A stretch of DNA of 41,441 nt from Leptospira biflexa. GTDB lineage: Bacteria; Spirochaetota; UBA4802; UB4802. The position numbers and the translations under genes are program-made. How positions within the stretch are numbered: the stretch's first letter is position 1; each line of letters opens with the position of its first letter. Positions 1-9,562 of this stretch are shown piece after piece. The notes under the pieces were generated by a model. It saw nothing but the letters and a program-made list of their open reading frames with translations. It searched no databases and was not told the origin of the DNA. The stretch lies in NCBI GenBank assembly GCA_020721905.1, contig DYLU01000019.1, positions 1 to 41,441 on the forward strand. Reading direction: 5' to 3'.

Positions 1-541
<541 letters not shown>

Positions 542-562
542 TAAATTGTAGAGGATAGAGCT

Positions 563-961
563 ATGGCAATGAAACTAAATTGCAATGTATTAACCCCGGA
601 GCGACAGATATATGAAGGGCAGGTTGATTTTGCAGTGGTACAGGCATATGATGGAGAAATGGGATTTTTATATAACCATGCCCCTTTAATCTCTGAGTTG
701 GGTACTGGTGAAATACGATTGCGATCAGGCGATAGTGCAGAATATTTTTATGTTGATGGTGGTTTTGTTGAAATAAAGAACAATTCTTTAATTATTCTGG
801 CTCAGCAAGCTGTGAGCAAACAGGATTTAAAGCCTGAAGAGCTTGAATCAAGGATTAAAGAGATAACTGCATTGCCAAAACCTGAAACATTTGAAGAAAG
901 ATTAAATATAGACATTGAATTAAAGAAGTTGAAGGCACGATTAAAGATTGCTAAAAGGTAA
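563..961 (+). CDS. atpC: ATP synthase F1 subunit epsilon
   Basis: Epsilon subunit of the F1 central stalk, which couples rotation to catalysis and restrains ATP hydrolysis. At 132 residues it is the usual length. The N-terminal beta-sandwich carries the family pattern LNCNVLTPERQIYEGQVDF, followed by GEMGFLYNHAPLISELGTGEIRL. The C-terminal helical hairpin is present (LKPEELESRIKEI onward) and ends in a Lys/Arg-rich tail. A GAGG element at 551-554 precedes the ATG at 563. A second in-frame ATG two codons later is possible but less well placed. It is the last gene of the atp operon and is followed at once by a strong hairpin terminator. Confidence 0.95.
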   Translation: MAMKLNCNVLTPERQIYEGQVDFAVVQAYDGEMGFLYNHAPLISELGTGEIRLRSGDSAEYFYVDGGFVEIKNNSLIILAQQAVSKQDLKPEELESRIKEITALPKPETFEERLNIDIELKKLKARLKIAKR

Positions 962-966
962 TAATC

Positions 967-999
967 AAAAAAAAACGGGCAGTAAATGCCCGTTTTTTT
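967..999. terminator. Bidirectional intrinsic terminator
   Basis: The six-base stem CGGGCA/TGCCCG (976-981 with 987-992) has a five-base loop, with nine A on the left and seven T on the right. This gives a U-tract in both directions. It lies six bases after the atpC stop and 11 bases before the stop of the converging phosphatase gene, so it probably ends both transcripts. Confidence 0.92.
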
Positions 1000-1009
1000 G
1001 TGTAAATAA

Positions 1010-2854
1010 TTATACCGTTGAATACTTAAGATTCATATTATTTTCAATGTCAGAATAGTGTTTGGAGTATTGAAGTAATTTTTCATATAATTCATTCCTT
1101 TTTTTAATAAGAAGCTTGCCGGTATATGTATCTTTTACCCTTAAAGGTGTTTCAAAATTATCGATGATTTCAACCATTAAATTAACAGGTTCTTTTTTCT
1201 GACGTGCCTGTATTGTTTCTTCAGGAGTAGGTAATATTATTGCATAAAGAGAATACGGAGTTTGAATGAGAGCATGCCCTCTGCTCAGATATGCATCAGA
1301 AAATCCTCCGTCAATATTAATAGCCCTGCCGTCCGGAGATGCAATTTTTTCGCCCTTTCGTACATCTACAGGTGTATGGCCATACACTATTCTTTCTGCA
1401 CCAAATTCTTTCATGATTTTATCCATAAATTCCTTTTTAAGCAGGTTCTCACCCCAGTAAAGCAACTTTTCCTTATGAGTGGATTTATCAGCAATGAAAT
1501 ATCGTTCAAAGGTCTTCATTGCATTTTTACCAAAAAACGGCGATTTTGAACCACACCACAAATAAAACATAAGAGCTAAATCTTTAGGGTTCTGAGGTTT
1601 ACCTTCCAGATAATTTTTGCCTATTGTTTTAATTCTTGTTTGCAGATGATCAAGTAATGCTTTTCCGCTGTAGCCTAAAAATTCCTCAAATTGGCCATCA
1701 GGTGTACTGGGTATCAATGCATGTATGTTAAGTATATAATTGTGAATATGGTATAGTTTCCCATGTTCAAATAAAAATTCCATTAAATAGCGGACTTTCT
1801 TGCTTGTTGTAAATTGATATGTAAGGTCATTAATAATTTCTTCTTCCTGGGGCGACAATTTAATGGGATCATCTAAATCTATTGTGGGGAAATGTTTATC
1901 GGTTAATCCAGAAGTATCATTATTTTTTAACATATCTGCTAGTTTTTGAAGCCATAGCCTTGAATCCATATTGAATTCCGGATTTTCCCGTATTGTTTGT
2001 TCTTCAAGCTTAAATTGAATTATTGCCAAAGCTTTTTCCATTCTTCGTGATATATCCTGCTTTGCTTTAAAATTACCCGGAATTTCTCCTGTGTAAGTAT
2101 GTAATGCAAATTTCTTTAATTTTTCAATATCAATTCCAATCCGGTCTAAGAATGCAAGGTTGTCATAGCGTGTGCTTATGCGCAACGCTTCGGCAATAAG
2201 CGATTTATTGCCTGCTGCGGCACCCATCCACAATATATCGTGATTACCCCATATAAAAGTGAGATATCGTTTTATGTCTTTTTGATTTAAGATTCGTATT
2301 ATTTTGTCCGGTTCATCTCCACGATCAAATACATCACCAAGTACAATAAGATGCCCCAGAATAACCTGTTTAACTATTTTGCACAGTGAACTTATTATCT
2401 TATCTGCAATTAATTCATTTTCATAAATCACATTTGGTACAGGATAGTTTAATATAAGATTTTCAAGTACATGTTTTAAATCTTTATTGATGTTAGTTCT
2501 TATTTCATCAAAATCCCGTACATTCTGAACGCGGTACTGAACAATTCTGACAAGTGATGATATGATATCCTGCCTTTCAAGACGATACACCTCATCTTCA
2601 AAATACCGCTCTTTTCTAATTATCCTCCCCATATAATCAATCTTTTCTTTTGAAAATGTTTTAGGCAAAGCTTCATAGCATATCCTCCACACAAGTCCAA
2701 AACGCCCTTTGAGGATTGATACAAATCTGTCACCAGCACCATGTGGATCGCTTATCCACATGGTTGTGTCAATGTATTCATTTAACCGGGATTCTATTTC
2801 GGTAAGATCTCGTATAATATCATGAAGTGCGGCAATATTCTTCTCAGCATCCAT
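1010..2854 (-). CDS. fbp: Fructose-1,6-bisphosphatase, class III
   Basis: Class III (Firmicutes-type) fructose-1,6-bisphosphatase, which hydrolyses fructose-1,6-bisphosphate in gluconeogenesis. The 614 residues are slightly short of the Bacillus enzyme. Metallophosphoesterase signatures appear in order: DPHG (residues 36-39), GDVFDRGD (173-180), WGNHD (202-206), and near the C-terminus YGHTPVDVRKGE and NIDGGFSDAYLSRGHALI. An upstream in-frame TTG at 2875 would add seven residues (MLYCGGL), but a GGAGGG element sits just before the ATG at 2854, so I chose the ATG. It follows the bifunctional-nuclease gene on the same strand by 23 bases and probably shares its transcript. Transcription ends at the 967-999 terminator. 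Confidence 0.93.
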   Translation of the reverse strand: MDAEKNIAALHDIIRDLTEIESRLNEYIDTTMWISDPHGAGDRFVSILKGRFGLVWRICYEALPKTFSKEKIDYMGRIIRKERYFEDEVYRLERQDIISSLVRIVQYRVQNVRDFDEIRTNINKDLKHVLENLILNYPVPNVIYENELIADKIISSLCKIVKQVILGHLIVLGDVFDRGDEPDKIIRILNQKDIKRYLTFIWGNHDILWMGAAAGNKSLIAEALRISTRYDNLAFLDRIGIDIEKLKKFALHTYTGEIPGNFKAKQDISRRMEKALAIIQFKLEEQTIRENPEFNMDSRLWLQKLADMLKNNDTSGLTDKHFPTIDLDDPIKLSPQEEEIINDLTYQFTTSKKVRYLMEFLFEHGKLYHIHNYILNIHALIPSTPDGQFEEFLGYSGKALLDHLQTRIKTIGKNYLEGKPQNPKDLALMFYLWCGSKSPFFGKNAMKTFERYFIADKSTHKEKLLYWGENLLKKEFMDKIMKEFGAERIVYGHTPVDVRKGEKIASPDGRAINIDGGFSDAYLSRGHALIQTPYSLYAIILPTPEETIQARQKKEPVNLMVEIIDNFETPLRVKDTYTGKLLIKKRNELYEKLLQYSKHYSDIENNMNLKYSTV

Positions 2855-2857
2855 AAG

Positions 2858-2863
2858 CCCTCC
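2858..2863 (-). promoter_or_regulatory. Ribosome binding site deciding the fbp start
   Basis: GGAGGG on the minus strand, three bases before the ATG at 2854. It favours that start over the upstream TTG at 2875, which has no Shine-Dalgarno element. Confidence 0.7.
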
Positions 2864-2877
2864 ACAATATAGCAATG

Positions 2878-3366
2878 TTACATTATTTTGCCACCAACAT
2901 CATCAATGTCAATATCTTCAAGGACCTCTTTCATGGTTTCTTTATCTATTTGGGAAAGATTTTCCAATCCTTGAGCAATTGCAAACACTTTCTTTTTAAC
3001 ATATATAGGGGCATGTGCTCTGAGAGCTATCGCAATAGCATCACTTGGGCGACAATCTATGCTAATCTCAGAGTTGTCAGGAGCAATCAAATTGAGTTTT
3101 GCAAAATAAATATTATCCTTGAGGTCATCTATTATAACTGATGTCAATGTGTACTGGAAAGTTTTGAGCATGGTAATAATAAGATCATGGGTCAGAGGCC
3201 GTACAGGCTTTTTGCCTTCCAGCTCAATAGCTATGAGGCTTGCTTCAAGTGGAGCTATCATGATAGGCAGTATATTTCCTGTTTCATTATCCTGCAGTAC
3301 TACTATGGGGGTGTTACTTTCCTCGTCCAGGACAATGGTTGCTATCTCAACTTTACAAAAGGACAT
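2878..3366 (-). CDS. Bifunctional nuclease (BFN/DUF151) domain protein
   Basis: A 162-residue protein of the BFN/DUF151 family, small cytosolic proteins widespread in bacteria. Plant members have DNase and RNase activity, but the bacterial role is poorly defined. The family core is complete: the N-terminal strand pattern VEIATIVLDEESNTPIVVL, then ILPIMIAPLEASLIAIEL, TIDLL-like RPLTHDLIITML and the conserved ISIDCRPSDAIAIALR near the end. AAGGAAC precedes the ATG at a normal distance. It lies between an alpha/beta hydrolase gene (67 bases upstream) and fbp (23 bases downstream), all on the minus strand, so the three may be co-transcribed. Nothing in the sequence ties its function to sugar metabolism. 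Confidence 0.85.
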   Translation of the reverse strand: MSFCKVEIATIVLDEESNTPIVVLQDNETGNILPIMIAPLEASLIAIELEGKKPVRPLTHDLIITMLKTFQYTLTSVIIDDLKDNIYFAKLNLIAPDNSEISIDCRPSDAIAIALRAHAPIYVKKKVFAIAQGLENLSQIDKETMKEVLEDIDIDDVGGKIM

Positions 3367-3433
3367 AAAAGTTCCTTTAGATTATTATTAAACTCAATAT
3401 AAAATCAATATATGAAAAAATCAAGCAAAGTTG

Positions 3434-4318
3434 CTACTTTTTGGGTTTTATTTTTGTATAAAGCTTCTTTGAAATGATGTTTTTAAAATGCATTGCAACA
3501 ACCTTGCTATGAGTTTCTTTATTGCTTTCACATTCAATATATGCAACAATCTGGAGATTTTGTAATAAGCGTTTGATGTCATCAGTTGAATGCAATTTAT
3601 CAGTTTTTGCTCCAAAGATATAGCATGGTGTTGTAATAAAGGGGAGTTTATCCCATAGATTATAATTTTTAAGTCCAAGTGCATTGGGTTTTAATTTATA
3701 AGGGTCTGCTGCATTTATTGTATTGGTATATTTTGCCATTTGCTCCTTTTCTTTTTCAGTATCCAGGCGAAAATTGCGTAGATACCATTTTACCAGTTCT
3801 TTGAGTACATTATACCATGAAGCAGGTAACCGTGGTACAATGTCACCCAGCAGTGGGGGAAATCTGAATTCAGGAAGCGGCCCAATAAGCAGTGCACATT
3901 CTGGCTTGCGGGTATGCATTGCTAAATATTCAAGTATAACTGAAGAACCCAGTGAACTGCCTGCCATGACAAATGTTCTTTTTTCAGGAATAACTTTTTG
4001 AATAACCTCATGAAGATCAAGTACCATTCGCATGACAGTAAAAGAAAAGTCTTTATACGTTTTCCCTTCAGGTATTCTGGATGATGTTTTTTCGCGGGTT
4101 TCGATATATATAACACGGTATTCATTGGTTAACGTAAGCAGGACATCTTTCCAACCGGTTATATGTGATATCCAGCCGGCAACAAAGAATATAATTGGTT
4201 TAGAGGAAGAGTCCTTCTTGGGAATAAAATCTATGCAATATAATTCCATCCCATCAGAAACAGGTAAATAAAAATCATTGATTTTTGTTGATGGCAGTGT
4301 GTATAAAGTTAGATCCAT
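3434..4318 (-). CDS. Alpha/beta hydrolase fold protein
   Basis: A 294-residue predicted serine hydrolase with no signal peptide, so probably cytosolic. It shows the strand and oxyanion-hole region PIIFFVAGWISHITGW (about residues 41-56). The nucleophile elbow MAGSSLGSSV gives GxSxG with Ser122 as the likely nucleophile. A late strand with an acidic residue (YIFGAKTDKLHSTDD) and a C-terminal His (in SKVVAMHF) are candidates for the rest of the triad. The substrate cannot be read from the sequence: lipase/esterase, lysophospholipase or haloperoxidase-like roles all fit. AGAGG precedes the ATG. A separate promoter may lie in the 71-base gap after the dehydrogenase gene. Confidence 0.75.
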   Translation of the reverse strand: MDLTLYTLPSTKINDFYLPVSDGMELYCIDFIPKKDSSSKPIIFFVAGWISHITGWKDVLLTLTNEYRVIYIETREKTSSRIPEGKTYKDFSFTVMRMVLDLHEVIQKVIPEKRTFVMAGSSLGSSVILEYLAMHTRKPECALLIGPLPEFRFPPLLGDIVPRLPASWYNVLKELVKWYLRNFRLDTEKEKEQMAKYTNTINAADPYKLKPNALGLKNYNLWDKLPFITTPCYIFGAKTDKLHSTDDIKRLLQNLQIVAYIECESNKETHSKVVAMHFKNIISKKLYTKIKPKK

Positions 4319-4337
4319 GCAAAACCTCTGATAAAGT

Positions 4338-4369
4338 ATTATAATATTCTATAGAGGGATATCATATCC
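4338..4369 (-). promoter_or_regulatory. Candidate promoter and operator for the hydrolase-BFN-fbp set
   Basis: A consensus -10 TATAAT on the minus strand (4338-4343) lies 19 bases upstream of the hydrolase ATG. The 13-base palindrome GGATATCATATCC (4357-4369) covers the place where the -35 element would fall (4361-4366), and no good -35 is visible. The palindrome could be an operator for an activator or repressor. Tentative. Confidence 0.35.
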
Positions 4370-4389
4370 AATATTAAAAATCAAGCATT

Positions 4390-5436
4390 TCATTGTATCC
4401 GCCTGGCAATATCGGTGCCAACATCAGCAGTGGTTGCATTGCCACCGCGATCGGGTGTTTTAACAGTGCCATCGCTTAAGTGATTGATTACAGCAGATTT
4501 AATTTTATTAGCTGCATCGTGCTCGCCTAAAAACTCTAACATGAGTGCACCACTGAGTATCGCTGCAACTGGATTGGCTACACCTTTGCCTGCAATGTCC
4601 GGTGCTGAACCATGAACGGGTTCAAACATTGATGGGTATTTTCGTGTTGGATTGATATTGCCACTTGCAGCAAACCCCATTCCTCCAACAACTATCGCTG
4701 CCAGATCGGTAAGTATATCACCAAAAAGATTGGACGCAACTACAACATCAAATTGCTCAGGTGAACGCACCATATTCATGGCTGCTGCATCAACGAGCAT
4801 AGATGATGCTGTTACATCGGGATAGTCTTTGGCTACTTCATAAAACACAGTATCCCAGAATACCATGCTGTATTTGAGTGCATTGGATTTGGTGATGCTT
4901 GTTAACGTTTTACGTTTACGGCTGCGGGCAGTTTCAAATGCATAGCGTATAATGCGTTCGGTCCCTTTACGCGAGAAATAGTTGATCTGCATTGCAACTT
5001 CGTCTGAAGTGCCAATATAATGTCTTCCGCCCAGCGCTGTATATTCACCTTCGGTGTTTTCCCTGATGACTATCATGTCTATGTCATATGGTTTTTTGTT
5101 TTTTAAAGGTGATTCAACACCAGGAAATAGTGTTGCAGGCCTTATATTGACATATTGATCAAACGCTTTTCTGACAGACAAAAGCGGTTCAATAGCAATA
5201 TGGTCAGGAGCTTGTAATGTGTTGCCAAGTGCACCTAATAATATTGCATCAAATGATGAAAGTAATTCAAGATAATTGTCAGGAGCACATTTCCCAATTT
5301 TACCATACAGGGTTGTATTCCAGTTGAATGTAGTGTACTGAATATCAATGTTACAGGCATTAATGACTTTTACTGCTTCTGCCACAACCTCAGGGCCAAT
5401 GCCGTCGCCAGGGTACAGTGCAATTTTGTGAGGCAT
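4390..5436 (-). CDS. Isocitrate/isopropylmalate dehydrogenase family, D-malate/tartrate dehydrogenase-like
   Basis: A 348-residue NAD-dependent beta-decarboxylating dehydrogenase. It opens with the family signature IALYPGDGIGPEVVAEAV. It has the substrate-loop Arg segment LLSVRKAFDQYVNIRP, then IRENTEGEYTALGG, TKSNALKYSMVFWD, the metal-binding NLFGDILTDLAA and the adenine-binding FEPVHGSAPDIAGKG. The stretch FETARSRKRKTLTSITKSNA followed by FWD resembles the tartrate/D-malate dehydrogenase (TtuC/DmlA) branch more than LeuB or Icd, which have other residues around the catalytic Lys. No leu genes lie next to it, which fits a role outside leucine synthesis but does not prove it. A GGAGA element precedes the ATG. 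3-isopropylmalate or isocitrate remain possible substrates. Confidence 0.85.
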   Translation of the reverse strand: MPHKIALYPGDGIGPEVVAEAVKVINACNIDIQYTTFNWNTTLYGKIGKCAPDNYLELLSSFDAILLGALGNTLQAPDHIAIEPLLSVRKAFDQYVNIRPATLFPGVESPLKNKKPYDIDMIVIRENTEGEYTALGGRHYIGTSDEVAMQINYFSRKGTERIIRYAFETARSRKRKTLTSITKSNALKYSMVFWDTVFYEVAKDYPDVTASSMLVDAAAMNMVRSPEQFDVVVASNLFGDILTDLAAIVVGGMGFAASGNINPTRKYPSMFEPVHGSAPDIAGKGVANPVAAILSGALMLEFLGEHDAANKIKSAVINHLSDGTVKTPDRGGNATTADVGTDIARRIQ

Positions 5437-5779
5437 AAGTATCTCCTTGATAATTAATAGTAAATAATAACGTCATTGAAAAAGTATACAAAAGCAATAA
5501 GCGTATTGTTTTTTGCTGATAAAGTATTTTTTATAGATGAGTTGTTTTGAATAAAAATTAGCTGGTTGTTATAAAATATCTGAACAACCATTAGAAAGAT
5601 TATATACACAAGTATGACATTTATCTATAAAAAAAGTACAAAGGTATTCATTATTTATGATATAATGTAATGAAACATAAAATACCTGAGTGCACTATTA
5701 AATGGATGTGTACATTATTTTTTATATGGCTATACATGTATATTGATAAATAAACAGAAGTACCTTTATTTCTTAAACC
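5437..5779. other. Intergenic gap without a gene; one hairpin
   Basis: AT-rich spacer between the dehydrogenase start and the apbE stop. I see no coding frame. The only structure is an 8-base inverted repeat, TGGTTGTT (5563-5570) with AACAACCA (5583-5590). It lies about 190 bases downstream of apbE and has no T-tract on that strand, so it is not a convincing terminator. The left end holds the ribosome site of the dehydrogenase gene. Confidence 0.5.
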
Positions 5780-6802
5780 TTAGAATGGGTAAACAGTATA
5801 ATGAGAAAACGAAACGTTTTGTAAAAGATTTTTTGAACAATAAATATTCATATTCTTATCAATGATAATACAGTGCAGGTTAAGAGCAGTATTGTTTTTA
5901 CAAAAAGTTATTGCCTGCTGTGTACCCATAATAAATAATGCAGTGGCATATCCATCACATAAAGCGGCGTTACCGGTAATCACCGATACTGAAATAATGT
6001 CGCTTTGTGCAGGATATCCCGTTTTGGGGTTCATAATGTGATGATAGCGCTTGCCTTTGTAGGTTGCAAACCGTTCATAGTCACCGCTTGTGGCAATAGA
6101 CTGATTATCCTGCAATATAACCGTGCCAATGATGCCTTCCTGACGTGGATGCTTAATGCCAATGGTGTACCCATACCCGTAATTATCGCCCAGCACCTGC
6201 AGGTCGCCTCCGGCTTCCACAATTCCTTGCTGTATGCCGCACCGTTTTAATGCCAGAACTGCCTGCGAAATGGAATACCCTTTTGCAATCCCGCCAAGCC
6301 CAATAGTTACACAGTGTTTTTGTTTTATCACTGTACTGGTTTTGCGATTCAGCTGAATAAACCGGTAGCCAACGCATTTCAGGTGTTTATTAATACTTCC
6401 CGGTGAAGGTGGAACAAATGATGGTGATTGCAATTGCCATAATGAACCCACTGAGGCAAAGGTAATATCAAACAATCCATCGGTGTTGTGCGATACTTCC
6501 AGTGCCATTTGTATCACAGTGAACGTGTCATTGGTGACATTAGTTTGCAGGTTATTGTTGATATGTGCAACATCACTTGCTGGTATGTAGGGGCTCATTG
6601 TTGCTTCAATGTATTTAATTTTTTCAAAAGCCTGATTGATAGCTTTATATGCTTTTTTGTGTGAGGTGCTGTCCACAGTTATGGTAACGATAGTTCCCAT
6701 TGCCATTTTTGATAGTGAATACCGTTTTGGACGTGAACACGTGCATACAAGAAATGATGCAATAACAATAATGGCAGGTATCAATGAGTATCTGTGTTTC
6801 AT
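5780..6802 (-). CDS. apbE: FAD:protein FMN transferase (ApbE family), exported
   Basis: ApbE attaches FMN from FAD to a Thr or Ser of target proteins such as NqrB, NqrC and RnfG on the outer face of the inner membrane. The 340 residues match the family. The N-terminus is a signal peptide with a Cys-containing end (FLVCTCSRPKR), so it may be a lipoprotein with an atypical lipobox. Family motifs are MAMGTIVTITVDS, GGIAKGYSISQA, GIVEAGGDLQVLG and IATSGDYERF, then HHIMNPKTGYPAQSDI and ALCDGYATALFIMG, which cover the flavin and Mg2+ sites. The ATG at 6802 has only a weak GGAT upstream. No target flavoprotein gene lies in the window; it seems to be transcribed alone. Confidence 0.93.
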   Translation of the reverse strand: MKHRYSLIPAIIVIASFLVCTCSRPKRYSLSKMAMGTIVTITVDSTSHKKAYKAINQAFEKIKYIEATMSPYIPASDVAHINNNLQTNVTNDTFTVIQMALEVSHNTDGLFDITFASVGSLWQLQSPSFVPPSPGSINKHLKCVGYRFIQLNRKTSTVIKQKHCVTIGLGGIAKGYSISQAVLALKRCGIQQGIVEAGGDLQVLGDNYGYGYTIGIKHPRQEGIIGTVILQDNQSIATSGDYERFATYKGKRYHHIMNPKTGYPAQSDIISVSVITGNAALCDGYATALFIMGTQQAITFCKNNTALNLHCIIIDKNMNIYCSKNLLQNVSFSHYTVYPF

Positions 6803-7189
6803 ATTTTTATCCGGACTAATATATTAATGTAATTTTTTATGTTTGAAGACAAACCATAACTACAATAAGACATTTGTAAAGTGATAAATATATTCATTGA
6901 ATGAATGTCATCACGATCAGGTTTGCTGTTATATTAGTAATTTGCGTTTATGATTACAAGTTACTGAATTTAAATTTGCGATAATAATAAATATGGGGAT
7001 CCCGGCTGCCAAAAAGGGCAATGATGCAAACTTTATTATTCATAATTCTTGACAATTATCGTACATAGTGTAACAAAACGATATGCAACAGCATCATTGA
7101 ATACCGATAAGTGAATAGGTACACCTTGTTGGTGCTATCAGACAGGTTTATTCCACTGATAGAATATTTTGTATAAACAGGATAATAGT
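6803..7189. other. Divergent promoter region between apbE and htrA
   Basis: AT-rich and without a coding frame. It carries a candidate promoter for htrA (listed separately) and a 7-base inverted repeat, CTATCAG (7135-7141) with CTGATAG (7156-7162). The repeat ends 27 bases before the htrA ATG and could form a hairpin in the leader or be a protein site. I see no riboswitch. Confidence 0.45.
7049..7076 (+). promoter_or_regulatory. Candidate htrA promoter
   Basis: Perfect -35 TTGACA at 7049-7054. After 16 bases there is a weak -10-like TAACAA at 7071-7076. It lies about 115 bases upstream of the htrA ATG. The poor -10 makes this tentative. Confidence 0.35.
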
Positions 7190-8587
7190 ATGAAATTACG
7201 AACAGCCTTAATTGCAGTTATTAGCTTTGTTATATGTACTACAACATTTACTGATGCAAAAACTGCAAAAAAAGCCCAGGAAACGGCAAATATTTCTGAT
7301 TTATCAAAATTTAATGATCAGCTGGTTAAGGTAACCAATAGTGCAATTCCAACTGTTGTGAGTATATCAGCACAAAAAAAGGCTGGCAGCTCGCGGGATA
7401 GCAAACGAATACCCATGCCTTTCCCGGTTCCTAAAGAAGCAAAAGCACTGGGATCAGGTGTTATTATTGATAAACGTGGCTATATAGTTACCAACAATCA
7501 TGTGGTAAAAAATACTAAGTCCATAACCATTACGTTATTTGACAAACGAACATTCCCCTGTGCACTGATTGGCTCTGACCCCGCCACTGATATTGCAGTC
7601 ATTAAAATATCTGGCACAGTACCACAGGATTTGCCCGTTGCTGTTATGGCAAATTCAGACACATTAAAAGTTGGGGAGATAGCAATAGCAATAGGTAATC
7701 CGTTTGGATTTGGACACACGGTGACCATGGGTATAATAAGTGCAACGGGCAGGGAAGGATTTGGACTTGCTGATTATGAATATTACATACAAACCGATGC
7801 TGCTATTAATCCTGGTAACTCAGGTGGCGCTCTTATAAATATTAATGGTAAGCTTATTGGCATTAATACTGCCATATTTTCACGAAATGGCGGATATATG
7901 GGCATAGGGTTTGCAATACCATCTAACATGGTAAAACAGGTTGTTGATGAGTTAATTAATAAGGGCAAGGTTACACGAGGGTGGCTTGGCGTATATATTC
8001 AGAACATTACACCGGAAATAGCTAAAAACTTCAAGTTTGAAGGTAGAAAGGGTGTTCTGGTTGCCGATATCATGAAGGATTCGCCGGCTAAAAGGGCACA
8101 AATTGAAATTGGAGACATTATTATTTCGGTTAATGGCATTGAAGTATCTGATATCAATCAACTGCGAAGGTACGTCGCTTCATTAAAACCGGGTTCAACT
8201 GCCAAAGTTAAAATATTCAGGGCTGGTCAGGAACTTGAACGGGATGTACTGATTGCTGAGCTTCCATCACAGGTACAGGGACCGGAAGAAAAGATGGAGG
8301 AAGTTGATACTATAGGCATGCGCGTGGGTGATATTACTGAAGAGAATGCTTATAAATTCAGAATTACTGATACTACAGGAGTGATTGTACTTGAAATCCA
8401 GGAGCAAAGTCCTGCTTATGAGGCAGGAATGATGGCGGGTGATATCATCAAGGAAATTGAAAATACACCCGTGGAAAATGTTGATAGATATAACAAATTG
8501 CTGAAACAATATGAAAAGAAAGAAACATTACTGCTTCTGGTCAAGCGTGGGGGTGTCCACAAGTTTGTGGTAATCAAGAAGCAATAG
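7190..8587 (+). CDS. htrA: HtrA/DegP-type periplasmic serine protease with two PDZ domains
   Basis: Envelope quality-control protease of 465 residues. A signal peptide (residues 1 to about 23) is followed by a trypsin-like domain with the full triad: His104 in TNNHVVKN, Asp134 in ATDIAVIKI and Ser211 in NPGNSGGAL. Two PDZ domains follow, at about 265-350 (RGWLGVYIQ onward) and about 375-460 (GVIVLEIQEQSPAYEAGMMA onward). This is the DegP/DegQ/MucD arrangement and length. The ATG at 7190 has AGGA (7179-7182) at good spacing; an upstream in-frame TTG at 7169 has none. The gene stands alone. Its stop codon touches the stop of the convergent trpS with no spacer. Confidence 0.95.
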   Translation: MKLRTALIAVISFVICTTTFTDAKTAKKAQETANISDLSKFNDQLVKVTNSAIPTVVSISAQKKAGSSRDSKRIPMPFPVPKEAKALGSGVIIDKRGYIVTNNHVVKNTKSITITLFDKRTFPCALIGSDPATDIAVIKISGTVPQDLPVAVMANSDTLKVGEIAIAIGNPFGFGHTVTMGIISATGREGFGLADYEYYIQTDAAINPGNSGGALININGKLIGINTAIFSRNGGYMGIGFAIPSNMVKQVVDELINKGKVTRGWLGVYIQNITPEIAKNFKFEGRKGVLVADIMKDSPAKRAQIEIGDIIISVNGIEVSDINQLRRYVASLKPGSTAKVKIFRAGQELERDVLIAELPSQVQGPEEKMEEVDTIGMRVGDITEENAYKFRITDTTGVIVLEIQEQSPAYEAGMMAGDIIKEIENTPVENVDRYNKLLKQYEKKETLLLLVKRGGVHKFVVIKKQ

Positions 8588-9562
8588 CTATTGTAAATAA
8601 TCCAGCCCCACTGCTTTTTTAACACGCAGTAGTGTTTCCCGGGCAATGGGACGGGTTTTTTCTGCACCTTTCTTTAAAATTGCAACTATTTCATCTTTGT
8701 TATTTTGTAACTGCTTGCGCTTATCCCTAAAGGGGGCAAAATATTCCCATATCATTCCAAATAACTCTTTTTTTACTTCACCGTAGCCAGTACCGCCTTT
8801 ACGATAACGTTCTTTGAGTATTTCTGTTTGTGCAGGTTCGGCAAACAGTTTATACAGGGCAAACAGATTACAGGTTTCAGGATTTTTTGGTGCCTCAACC
8901 GGTGTTGAGTCAGTTACTATACGCATTACTTTTTTCTTGAGTGTGGCTTCATCTTCAAAAATATTTATTGTGTTATTATAGCTTTTAGACATCTTTTGCC
9001 CGTCTATGCCAGGTATTACAGCAATATCTTCCGATATCATTGGTTGGGGTAACACAAATACCTCGCCATACATCTGGTTAAATCGTTCAGCAATATCGCG
9101 AGTTATTTCCAAGTGCTGCTTCTGGTCTTTGCCAACAGGGATAACTTCAGCATTGAAAAGCAGTATGTCGGCAGCCATAAGAACAGGATAGGTAAAAAGG
9201 CCTGTGTTTGGGACAATGCCTTTTGCAATTTTATCCTTATAACTGTGACTGCGCTCTAAAAGCCCCAGGGTGGTGTGGCACGATAGTATCCATGCAAGTT
9301 CAGTAACTTCAGGGATATCGGATTGAACCCAGAAATGAGCCTCATCAGGATCAAGTCCTAAAGCAATAAAATCCATTGCAGCATTGATTGTATTTTCAGA
9401 TAGTTCCCGTGGATTGTGTATGCTGGTCAGAGCATGATAATTCACAATAAAGCAAAAAAGGTCATTATTATGCTGCAGTTCAATCATGGGTTTCATCATG
9501 GCAAAATAATTGCCAATGTGAAGCGTTCCGGACGGTTGTATGCCAGAAAGTATTCTTGACAT
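8588..9562 (-). CDS. trpS: Tryptophanyl-tRNA synthetase
   Basis: Class I synthetase charging tRNA-Trp in the cytosol; 324 residues, typical of the bacterial enzyme. The N-terminus reads SRILSGIQPSGTLHIGNY with the HIGN signature at residues 15-18, and KMSKS is present in GIDGQKMSKSYNN near residue 195. ALTSIHNP, GLDPDEAHFWVQSDIPEV and YPVLMAADILLF are further family segments. I chose the ATG at 9562, preceded by AAGGTGA. The frame continues upstream to 9643, but those 27 residues are not family sequence. There is no sign of tryptophan-biosynthesis genes nearby. Confidence 0.97.
   Translation of the reverse strand: MSRILSGIQPSGTLHIGNYFAMMKPMIELQHNNDLFCFIVNYHALTSIHNPRELSENTINAAMDFIALGLDPDEAHFWVQSDIPEVTELAWILSCHTTLGLLERSHSYKDKIAKGIVPNTGLFTYPVLMAADILLFNAEVIPVGKDQKQHLEITRDIAERFNQMYGEVFVLPQPMISEDIAVIPGIDGQKMSKSYNNTINIFEDEATLKKKVMRIVTDSTPVEAPKNPETCNLFALYKLFAEPAQTEILKERYRKGGTGYGEVKKELFGMIWEYFAPFRDKRKQLQNNKDEIVAILKKGAEKTRPIARETLLRVKKAVGLDYLQ

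Noticed and set aside
5563-5590. Inverted repeat TGGTTGTT/AACAACCA as an apbE terminator
   Set aside because: It lacks a T-tract, has a 12-base loop and lies about 190 bases from the gene end.
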